Assembly: GCA_026261815.1 (NCBI GenBank)
Contig: JAMPIT010000481.1
Coordinates: forward strand, 2,542,001-2,606,000
Source of the DNA: Monarcha castaneiventris obscurior
Lineage: Eukaryota > Chordata > Aves > Passeriformes > Monarchidae
DNA length: 64,000 bases
Reading direction: 5' to 3'
A program made the position numbers and the translations under genes. The notes under the pieces are model-generated. The model searched no databases and had not been told where the DNA came from. It saw nothing but the letters and a program-made list of their open reading frames with translations. Of this stretch, positions 42,201 to 53,300 are shown in pieces. Every line of letters starts with the position of its first letter. Position 1 is the first letter of the stretch.

Positions 42201-45200
42201 TAGCAGATTGGTTTTCAAATAGGGTATAAATAATCCTTCCTTGGTTTTACTCCTTGCTACTGAGAGGTCGATAACCGGCCTACTTATGCCATCTCCTGGG
42301 TAATTACAGAACTGTCTCTACACAGGGAAAGCCTCTGTCAAGCAGCATTAATAATTATCAGTGCCTTGAAATAATTTGCTAATTGAATCCCTGAAGTAAT
42401 TTTCTTTCTTATTTTATAGAATTTAGAACAATTCAAAAACTACTGAATTATTAATAACATATCATATTCAACTATTATGAATAATCAGTAGATTGTAACA
42501 AAAAGATCTTTGTAATCGCAGTCCCAAAAATACTGATATATTAAGTGAAGTTTCGTCTTACAAAAAAATCAGGATAGAATTTAGTAATTGCAGTAGATAT
42601 TGTGAATTATGTTATTCCAGGCATCAAAGAGGGATCCTGGTCAGGCCCAGGGCAATGGGCTGTGTTTTTCTAACAGGAGCAGATGTTTCCATTGTGAAGG
42701 CTTCTCACCACTTTGGAAAAGTATGAAATAATGGGAGTGCAAAGAGCAGAGGCAGCACAAGGAAGGGATGCTCAGCACCTGCTCGGCTGTGCTTTGCATG
42801 TGCCTTCCCTCAGTTTTCCCCAATCACCAGTTTTCTGTCCAAGTGCTATTACGGGCTGAAATGGAAAGCCATTGTAATGGCATAAATCTCTCATTTTTCT
42901 CAGTTGTCAGCATCAGCACCTGTTAAAAAAGGAAAAGCCTATTTGCAGTTTCTTTGAGGGTGAGCATGGCCTTCGAACTCAGTTGGGAAACTTTGTCACT
43001 ATCACACATGCTACGATGTCTGTTCCCTGCTTGATCTCAGAAAACCTTGAGAAAAGCCTCCACCTTGGTCTGTGGGGTTTTTTTAAACACTAATCCAGCA
43101 CACTGCTACTAAGTGTTTAATTATTAGGATTGTGAAATACAACAACACCTAAGGCATTAATAGAAGGAACTAATTATAACCCTCTCAGCATGTGGTTTCC
43201 CCTTCACTTACAAAATCTCTTGTCATTTATCTGTCCTTTAAATGACTTCTTGTAATACCTTAATCAGGACAAATGGATCCTTCAGAGGGAAGAAAATGAC
43301 CCAACTGGCACAGAAAGATTTGATTAAAACTTATACCCCTTCTGTGGCAGCCCAAAGATCCCAGGGGATCCCATTGCTTAGCAGAGTAGAGGAAATAGCA
43401 GACAGGGAAAAGCTTTCTGTCTGAGACAAAAAGACTTTATCGCTGACATGCTGACATCCCCTCTCTGTAGGACCAGCCTGTGATCAGTGTCTCTTGTTTC
43501 CTCTAAAACTCAGTGTCAGAACTTTGGTTCCAGCGTGATTAATTTCCCCTTTACCGATTGTGTGTCATTTGCTTTTAAGTAAGATCTTTATAAACGAGGC
43601 AAAACAAAGACAGAGATGAAGATTGTGCAGAGATAAACATTTGTGCTGCTGGGACTCCCACTGGCTTGGGCACAGCAGGGGCCAGAAGTAATGGGGGTTC
43701 ACAGGAGTCCTGATTAGACCTCTCACTGTGCACAGGTAATTGAAACACTACAGCCCATCATAGCAGTGGGAAAACAGCAAGCCATGGAGGTACTTAGCTT
43801 AAAGCAGACCCTGAACGAGCCAGAGGCTTCACACACTCCCTCTGCCAGTGGGAATGGGCCAAGCCTGGGCTGAGGCCATGGATGTGTGTGCCATCAGCTG
43901 GGTGTGCACAGAGAGCATTTGGGCACGGGGCTGTTCCTGGCTGATCCTGTGGGCACTGCAGAGCTCTCAGCCTGGCTTGGGGACAGAAGGCACAAGCAGA
44001 GGGCCCTTGGGAAGAAACGTGGCACCTGCCCTCACTTAAGGTCAAATCCACAAGCCAGGTTTGCTGTGAGGCACTGGCAGGGATGGTGTGTGGCCAGCAG
44101 GGACAGAGCATCAGCCTCCATGGGAGCCTTTGGAAGCTCCCTCAGTGATGGGAGTCTGATGGTTCTCCCTCACACCCCGGGGAGGCCGCAGCAGCTGGGA
44201 GGCCCAGACCTGCTTGGGGTATCCCTGTCATGTTCAGCACGATGTGTGGCACAGGTAACCTGCAGCCTCCAACCCTTCCCTCTTGGCTTGGCTCCTGCTG
44301 TTGCCTCACGTGTTTAAGAGCCACTCACTGAGCAGCTTCCTGCAATAGTGTCTTCAAAAGTGTGATTGATGGAAAGGTGTGATGCAGGGGAGAAATGCAC
44401 TGATTTGTGCCTCATTTTCACTTCTTAGTAATCATTGTTCCGCATGAAAGCCTCTGAATAAACCTTTTTGAGTGTAGTAATTTGTTAGTGAAGCTGCTTC
44501 TTGCCAGCCTGGGCCTCCCTTCTGCCAAACTCCTCTAAAAACTTACTGGTGTCTCAAGCAGAAGTTTCTAGTTTTACAACAATGGGAGATTAATAATCTA
44601 ATTTAGGTTTCCTTCACTCCCCTTTGAGGAAAAATGTCAACTCAAACCTAATGCACAGATGGAGAAAGAAGTAATTGTCATATGGAGCTGACACTCATAC
44701 CTACAACCCCAACCTAGTGCTGGAGTTTTGCTGTATCCCAGATCGCCCCAGGTGATGTATGACAGATTTTCTGTCCCCGTGTTGGCAGCAGGATTCATAA
44801 CAGCTTTCATCAGTTTGAGTGGTTATTTGGGTATTTGTACCATGTTTTGTCATTCCTACATAAAAGTATTCAGTGATCATTAACAGGAGTTCAAGTGTCA
44901 AATCACCAAATTACTGACTGCAAATTTTTAATGAGAAAAAAGAGGAATATTTTTGGCCAGGTAGTTGCATAAATGGCAGGGCTTGCTGGGAATTATGAAT
45001 ATAATACTACTTCAATTATTACAGTGACAAAAGGGGATTCTGAAAATCTAGATCCATTCTGCAAGCCTCTTTGATTACAGGAGCTGACTTAAAATTTCTG
45101 TGCATTCTGTCTCTTACCTGTAAAATGAAGGTTTTAATTATTTGCAGTTTCCATCACTGTTTGCTCCAAGACTGTAGATATTGGAGATTTTGGACTGGTT

Positions 45201-46900
45201 TGATATGACCACAGCAGAGCACATTTCCCTCAGGCCTGCTCAAAAGGAATGGGGTTAAACCTGCTGCAAAGGTCAGCATTGTTGGTGGAAGGCAAGATAG
45301 ATGTGCAGCACAATTGATAAGTGCCACTCTTCAGTTTGCCACAGCTCTCTGTGTGACTGTGGTCAACCAAGCAGCTCTTTCAGCCTAAATTTCTGCTCCT
45401 TAAAGTGTGAACACTGCATCTTTATCTCACAATGGTGCTGGGAAGCTGTATTAGCTTGGGGTGTGCAAGTCTTCAAATCCTTGAAGACACTGAAATACTG
45501 AACGTTACACCTGTGTGGGCACAGGGTGTACAGTTGTGAGAACTTCCAGGGAACATTCTCATTTCCCAAGAAATGTCATTAAAATAGTTATTTTTGTTCC
45601 ATGCAAGAGAGAGAGAACTTTACCAACATTAGCAACCGTGGCTCTGATCACACCTCACGTTTGGGTGACTGCAGGCATGGTGTGCTCCAAACCCAACAGG
45701 AGTTTACACGAGCAATAAACACACAACCACTTTCATGATTATTTTCAGTCTTGTGTAATTTTCAGAAGAGATAGCAAAACACAGCATAACTCTAATCTTA
45801 CCGATATGGTTATCATCTGCAAGAAAAAAATGCCACCTCAGTTATTAGCAGTGTTGCTAAATCACTGGCCTGGCTTGAAGTCTTCCATCTGGAGTTATAA
45901 ATTAAGGACAGTTTATCACAGGAGTGATTTATTGTGTAAACAGATCTTGCTGCTGGCATTTAGGAACACGTAGCTGCCTGCCACTCAGCCAGATTCTTTT
46001 ATCACACTTGACTGAAGTCCCCAGCCTTGAATTATTAGTTAATAATATCAGAGTGAAAGCATAATTTATTGTTTAAGTAAACTTTGAAACACAAAAACAG
46101 TGTCTGAGCTCCCAGACTTAGTGCTTGCCTTAGGCAAAGCATTTTTCTTTCAGCACAGGATTTTAATAGAGCAGGAGCAAGATTTGTAACGAATTCCAAC
46201 ACTTCCTGCATGTATAACTTACCTAATGGCAGAACACGATCTCCTGAGCAGTTCTTCCCTCATTTCTGTATTGTCAGACCAACAGCCTTCATGCCATAAC
46301 TGAGCATAGGTCAATCACACACAGTCAGACATGTCCAAACCTCAAAACGTAAAAGTAACCCATCCATGCTTTCCTAATAGGAAAATTTGATACTATCCCT
46401 TCTTTATCATCTAATCTGTTTTATCAACAGTGCTTGAGGAAACCCACGAATTTCCCCCTCAGAGGCACTTGTGGCTAATTTAGAGCAGGTAGTTACTTCA
46501 GTGAAAGGAATAACCTTGTCTGACAACAATTTCTTAGCATTTAGGGTGTTATTTACAGCAGTGCCATGAAACCAACAGCCAGCAGATGCCAGCACAGCAC
46601 ACAAGCACCAAAAGTGCCTCTTTCATGCTCAAGGAAGGGTGGTGCAAACCTGTCCCAAGTGTGTGGACCCAGAGGAGCAGTGAACTTTCTCTTTGATGTT
46701 TCAGTGTCATGTATAAAGGATATAAAATATGGCACTGTACTAAAGTTAATCTTGGATTTAAAGAGACCACTTCCTGGAGAAAGGACTATACACTGGTCTA
46801 GCAGCTAACTGCCTCCTCTCTTCAAACCTGACTTATTTCCATATGGAACTCTGCCTGGAATTTCAGGCCTAGTAGATCTGGGTTGGTTTTTTTTTTTTCC
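39291..46900. other. Intergenic, no gene supported
   Basis: AT-rich with one GC-rich patch at about 43650-44340, where frames of 105-143 codons overlap on both strands without recognisable domains. No exon, RNA gene or mobile element could be supported. It lies directly downstream of the CDH26 poly(A) site. Confidence 0.55.
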
Positions 46901-46914
46901 TTTGCATACTGAAT

Positions 46915-47202
46915 TGAGGATTCTTAATATCAAATCTTTTATTTGTGTCAGTGTGCACAAATGTGCCACAATCCCTCCATGGCCTCTGCCCAGTAAAGTG
47001 GACCTTCCAGAGGTGCCAGGTTCCTGGCTGCCCACATGCAAACAGGTGAGGCAGGGAGAATGAAAGGCCAGGTACTTGTGGTGCAAACACTGCAATGCTT
47101 CCAGGTACAGATGGTCCTTTTTTTCTGAAATTGTCAGTGCTCCTGCCAGAAGCCTTTGCAGCACCATAGTCACAGCCTTCTGACATTATTGAATGATGGA
47201 GA
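46915..47202 (-). other. CDH26 3' untranslated region (predicted)
   Basis: This is the stretch between the CDH26 stop codon and the first good poly(A) signal on the minus strand. It has no open frame continuing from the coding sequence. The 3' limit is inferred from the AATAAA at 46938-46943 and is uncertain; no transcript evidence is available. Confidence 0.5.
46938..46943 (-). terminator. Candidate CDH26 poly(A) signal AATAAA
   Basis: A canonical AATAAA on the minus strand about 260 bases after the CDH26 stop codon. It is the first canonical signal I find downstream of the stop. Cleavage would fall about 10-30 bases further on, near 46915-46928. Confidence 0.5.
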
Positions 47203-47394
47203 TCACTTCTGACAGATTTCTTCCAGAGCAGAAAACATTGGTCCCAGAGTGTTCAAAAAATCAGCAGGCAAGTCCTCACTGCCAAAGGAGCTGGAGCAGG
47301 GGGAGTTACTGGGTTCCAGTTCCCCTTCCTCACTGAATCTGCAAGGTTCACAGATGTCCCCATAATCTTCCAGCGTGCTTTGGTAATAGACTTT
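47203..47394 (-). CDS. CDH26: CDH26 exon 16: C-terminal catenin-binding-like end and stop
   Basis: 192 bases including a TGA stop, with acceptor CTTCTCTAG. It encodes 63 residues with an acidic, serine-rich stretch followed by DFLNTLGPMFSALEEI. This resembles both the human CDH26 end (DLLDSLGSKATPFEEIY) and the classical beta-catenin-binding motif, in which 'SSL.S' is followed by 'FDFL..WGP.F..LA.LY'. Retention of the motif suggests the protein can still couple to catenins. Confidence 0.92.
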   Translation of the reverse strand, partial: KVYYQSTLEDYGDICEPCRFSEEGELEPSNSPCSSSFGSEDLPADFLNTLGPMFSALEEICQK

Positions 47395-50300
47395 CTAGAG
47401 AAGGCAAGAAACAAGGAAAGTCAGCACAAAAGCTCCTACTGCCCTTCCTGAAAATTAAAGGCTATTTTGGCATGCAAATTAGGCAGGAATTTACAGGGAA
47501 AAATACGAGTCTTTGTCTGACAAGGAAAGGTTCTACCGAAAATTCCAGCTGCATGAGCTCCAGAGCCTGAACTTTCCCCAGGGTACAAATGAGGCATTTG
47601 ATCTGTCCTGGACCAGAGAGTTGGCAAGTGACCCTGGCTGGCAGGGCCTGCAGTCTGGCCAAGGAGGCCAAAGGACAGGACTGTAAACGTGCAGGGATCA
47701 GACAGGGCATGGCAGGAGGAATTAGAATTTCCCTGACGGCACAGAAGTTCAAGGGCAGGTGACAAGACTTTAACCCTGCTTAGGCACAGAAAGCATTTTA
47801 GCCCCACTTCTCTCACCTGAAGGGCAATTCAATCGAGGAAAAAAGGTATTTTCAACAAAGTCTTGAATGTTTTCCCATCAAATATATCCCTTGCTTTCAA
47901 TTGCAGTGCTTCTGAGATGAGGAGTTCAATGCCCATTTCTTACCTGAGCCAGTGTTTTGTCCACTGTCTCTATGAAGCAATCCAGGTGTCCTGTTTGGGA
48001 TGTCCCATAAGCAGTGAAAGTGCTGCCATTCTGGAAGACAGACACAGCAGCTCAGGTTTGACCAGCATAAAGTCACCTTCTGACGTTTCTTTCACTTACA
48101 AATAACTCCAATTTTTTTTCTGTTGCACCCATTTCTTTTGTGCTGCATTCTCCAGTTACTCCAACAAGTGACAGTTATTTTCTAAATGAATGATATTGCA
48201 TTATTCTTCCCACTGCTATTAGTAGCAGACCTAATTCTTGGGACACCACTTCCCTTGGTATAAAAATGGACATTTTCATCAAGAACCAGGCAGTTACCTC
48301 AGAAATCACTTCTTTTCCAGCTTCCACAGACACAGATGGTAGAGTGGCACCATGTGTAACATCCAGCCCAGCCTGCACACAGGGAGAGGGATGGTGTTAA
48401 TAAGGAACTGAACCAAGTGTGAAGGATCACACCTCTGCAGCCTATTCCATTTTCCACTTTCATTTGCTTCCTTGTTGCACACACCAGGATGTGTGTGTAG
48501 CAGAGTGACAAGAGGTTGCTGTGCTTCCTCACCTGTCAGATTCACCACCAGGATGAGGCACCTGGGAAGGTCCTGCTGATACTGAAGAAGGGTAGGAGTG
48601 GTAACAGTCTGTTACCAGAGTGGCATTATCCAGCCCATGCAGAGCACAGCTCCCCAGACAGGCTTAGTGGCAAAAAAGCTTTATTTTGCTCAATACCAAA
48701 GCCAGAGGAAACATAATTAAAGAGATGATTAGTAGCACATTCAGCCACACAACACTAGTGGGGTAGTGTGGATTAATGCTGTCACACTCACCTCAGAAAA
48801 AGAACTTCTGCTCTCTTCATTGTAGTTGATTAAAGTCTGTTCACCTTCCTGGGGTGGAGCAATGGCTTTGCTTTTAGCCCTTGATATGTAACACTGGCAA
48901 AGCACAATGCTGGAGACTGTAAAGGAGAAAGGGAAAGGAGAAATTGGCACTGGGAACAGATGGGTTTGGCTCAACACAGTGGTGGGAGAGGTCCCCAGCC
49001 CAATCCAAAGGAGCTCCCTTGGGAAACCCCAGCAGTGCAGCTGTGCAGGTGGAATCCTTGGTTGGAGTGGTGAGACTGAGCAGGGAGACAGAACAGATCA
49101 TACACAGGTAACCAGAGGAACAGTGCTCAGATAATCTGTGAATTTTTCTCCAGATAAGGGATCAGCAATTCTCTCTGCAGCATTAACCAACATGAGCTGG
49201 TACAGAGGAACCAACTCTAAAACAAGGGTAGCCCTATGGGAGAATTTAATTACTTTCAGTTTGCCAGGACACAATAAATGTCAAAAAAGTCAAGTATTCA
49301 ATTTCATTCAATGCAAATAAATATATTTGCTATGTTCTACTAGAGTTTAGCTTCATGACCATTTACATTTGCCAGTCATCATCTAGATGCAAAACCATCA
49401 TGATTTTAATAGATGTGAGCTCATCAGCTGCAATTGCAATGAGACCCAGTGGGCAGATAACAGAGAACCTGCATGTCCAGCTTAGGAGTTTGCTTACCCA
49501 GTAGCAACAACAAAGCCATCAGTATTATCGCAATGACACCACTTCCAAGTCCCACTGCTGCTTGTAGAACTGGTGAATATTTACATGTGTGTCCATCTGG
49601 GCAAAAGCAGAGCCTGATGTGCTGGTTCTGTCTTGTGGAAAATCCTTGCCTGTCCTGAATAATGATGGGCACCAAGTAGCTGCCTTGTGGGAGGCTTCTT
49701 AACATCAGAAGTTCAACTGACTGCCCTAAAAACACAAGCAAATCATTTCAAGACTCACAGAAAGAAGTCAATCATTTGCACCCCAATTTCAAATACTTTT
49801 TCCAGCCTTAATGCACCATAGTAAATAGGATTAAATTACATCCCACTTCATCACCTCTCCAAGCCTTCCTGACAGAGATCTGTCCCAGCCTGGCTGCACT
49901 CTGGCACAGCTCCCTGATAAACTCTGGGGCTCCTCAGGCACTTAATCAAGTGAAGAAGTGGTTCCTCAGCTGAATTATCCCCCTTTCTGCAGCCTGAGCA
50001 CATTGCTGCTGCTCCTGCCCTCAGCAGAGATGAGGAGCAATGTCACTTTTTACAAACTGCCATAACTTCATATTTTGAAGGCTGTTCTTTCCCATCATTT
50101 CAGTCTCACTGAGACTCATCAGTAACAAACCATAAAGGTAAGAGACAGTGAAATAACCAGAGGGCCCACAACTGACAATAAACTCAGGAAGGACACAAAA
50201 GGAAGAACTCACCAAAGTTTCTTCCTAACGTCCAGTTACGCTTCACATCCTCAGAGTCCTCAGCCAGCTCAAATGTAAATGGCCCTGAATGTGAATGGGC

Positions 50301-53300
50301 CAGAGCAGACTTGGCTTCTATAACAAGAGGTGTCCCTTCTTCTTTGTCACACACGTCTAAAGAAGGAGCCACCAAAGATGGCATATGATCATTAATGTCA
50401 GACAAGTAAAGCAGGATGGTGCCCGTGCCAGTCTGTGGTGGAATGCCTGGGTAGGAGCAAAAGAAACAGAAAAACACTCACAACAGGGAACTGGCAAGTG
50501 CCAGTCCATTGGCAGGATCTGCCTGGTTTATCCTACCAGTCACACATAGCACAAGTTATGAACATTAGGGTGTTTTATTACCCATTAACCACTTAGATCC
50601 TTAGTCTTGCTATCTTTTCATGTTCAACATGCACCTCATCTCACAGCCCAAATACTGCTTGAATATTCTCTGACTGGCTGCTTACCATGATCAGTAGCAT
50701 GAACAATAATGGTATACAGGCTGTTGTTCAAAAAGGGGGATTCTTGATCAAATTCTTTTGCCACAGTAAGAACGCCAGAGTTCTCATCCACACTCAGCCA
50801 ACCATCTGGGTCATGGGCTAGTTCATATCTGAAAAAGAAAAGGAAAAATTACAAGTTGTTATTTTAAATGGATTTTGGGTACCAAACTGCTCTTTCAAAC
50901 CTCTTTATATTCCTAAGCGATTATGCAATAGCTATATAATATATAAAGATATATTCCTGTTCTTATTCTCAGAGTTGGAACATCTCCACTTACTTTATGT
51001 TATTTGACACATCATCTGGATATGTGGCAGGATACTTTCTAAATACCCTTCCAGGCTTCATTGAATCTTCCTTTTGGACAGTAAGGACAGGAGGATGAAA
51101 CCTTGGAGCATGTCGTGACTGTAAGACCTTGATGTTCACAGATGTGTTTGTGGTTTCCAGATTAGAGATCCTCACAATGCCATTTTTACACAAGAAGAAA
51201 GGTTCTTCATTTGCTACAGAAATGACAAGTCTCATCTCAGAGTCACCTTCATAGCTGAGAGGCTGAAAATCCGAGACAAAAACAGTTAAATTAGCAGTTA
51301 TGGCCTTTGTTTTGACCCTTTTGACAGTTAATTAGCAATTATGACCTTTGTTTTGTGAGTCACCTCTGTTACCTGGAACACAGGTGGGATGAGTTTACCC
51401 AACTCAGCTGACTCTGATTCTCACAATCAGACAGACCACGTGACACACAGTCTTGCTCTGCTTATCTATTGTTATTCTCTCTTCACATTGATAACACTCA
51501 CCCAACTCAGCTGACTCTGATTCTCACAATCAGACAGACCACGTGACACAGTCTTGCTCTGCTTATCTATTGTTATTCTCTCTTCACATTGATAACACTC
51601 ACCCAACTCAGCTGACTCTGATTCTCACAATCAGACAGACCACGTGACACAGTCTTGCTCTGCTTATCTATTGTTATTCTCTCTTCACATTGATAACACT
51701 CACCCAACTCAGCTGACTCTGATTCTCACAATCAGACAGACCACGTGACACATTGTCCTGCTCTGCTTATCTATTGTTATTATCTTCTCACCTTGATAAC
51801 ACTCAAAATGCCTTCATTTGTGGCTGGATCTGTCTCAATGGTGAACTGCTCCTTCTCATTGCCCTTTGCTATTCTGTATTTTGCTCTCCACGCTGGAGTG
51901 TTGGGAGAGTCTTCATCTTCCACTTGGAGCCGTAACACAGCCGGATGTTCTTCTCCTGCTGCAATCTGCAGCTGGTACTGGGAAGGAAAAGGAAGGAAAT
52001 AAGGATTCTATCTATCTATCTATCTGTCTAATGTAATCTCGTCACAATGGTTTAAGTTTTTGATGGTGCAATGTAGCCACCAGCTTGCCTAACTAGCATT
52101 CCATACACAGACTGAGAAATGCCAATTAAATCACCTAAGGAGTGATGAGATAGCAATAATATGTAATTTGTTTGTCTTTCTTTCTTAAAATAAATCGGTC
52201 ACTGGTTGAGAGCTGAAAATTCAGAATCTTGCCTTCTAATATATAAACAGCACTGTCCTTGCATCACAACTTTTGAAAGTGCAATAAAGGATGATATTCA
52301 GAGAGAGGGAACAAATCACAGCTGTGAGAAGGGTCAGAATTTTACTAGACAGGAGTTGATGACAAAGCACAGGCTTCTTGTGTAAACCTGTTTTTGCAGG
52401 TGATCTAACATTATTCCCTGAGGTCTTCCAAACACCAGGTCAGAGACACTGGTGAAGGTGTTGGCTTTTGTAGGTGACTTTGTACACACTGTTGTAACCC
52501 TGTTGTAGCTCTTCCTGCTCTTCATAACCTCAAATATTTACACAGACAAGTACCTGGCATGACTCAGCACTCTGGATACGTGTGCTGGGTTTGGCTGGGA
52601 TAGTTTATTTAGGATTGTAAAATAGAGAGCAGATTGTAATCATAGAATGGTTTGGGTTGGAGGACCCTAAAGGCCACCTAGTTCCAACCCCTGCCATGGG
52701 CAGGGACACCTCTCACAAGACCAGGGGGTTCAAAGCCCTGCCCAACCTGGTCACAAACACTTCCAGGGGTGGAGCATCCACCACTGCTCTGGGCTGTCAG
52801 CACCTTAGCTTCCCAGATGTCAGAATAAGCTGGTCTGTCAACTTCCTTATGCTTCCAGTGAGGCAAAAACCTTCTGGTGCCATACACAGAAAATTAACAA
52901 CATTTAGCACTTTAAGAGATATTTCATCTGACGGATAAATCTCATTTGCACATCTTTTGGCCTGGTTCTACAGTTCTGCGGGTTTCTATTTCCACTGCTG
53001 AGTGCATTTAGCAGTTGGAAGGAGTGAACTGTATTTAGAAAGGCTCAGTGAAGCAATAATGTTTTCCCTTACGTTATCACTAGTAAATACAGGGAGGTGG
53101 TTGTTTGCATCTTCAACAGCAACAGTCACTGCTGCAGTAGATGACAGCTGGGGACTTCCATGGTCACTGGCTTTAATCAGAAGTTTGAAAGAGTTGGCAG
53201 TCTGAAAAGCAGAAACAAGGAAGTTCCTGAAACTTAGTTCAGAAGCAGTTCCCACATTTTGCCAGCCACAGCTGGATGTGAGACTCTCCTTCCCCTTGCA

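Larger units (their letters stand above)
51978..53072 (-). other. CDH26 intron 7
   Basis: A 1.1-kb intron holding a TCTA microsatellite, a short LTR fragment and a CR1 3' end, each listed separately. The remainder (52030-52580 and 52800-53070) shows nothing recognisable. Confidence 0.65.

Noticed and set aside
43794..44324. Overlapping frames of 60-143 codons in a GC-rich patch
   Set aside because: Same pattern as the 32-kb patch: low stop density on both strands with no domain.
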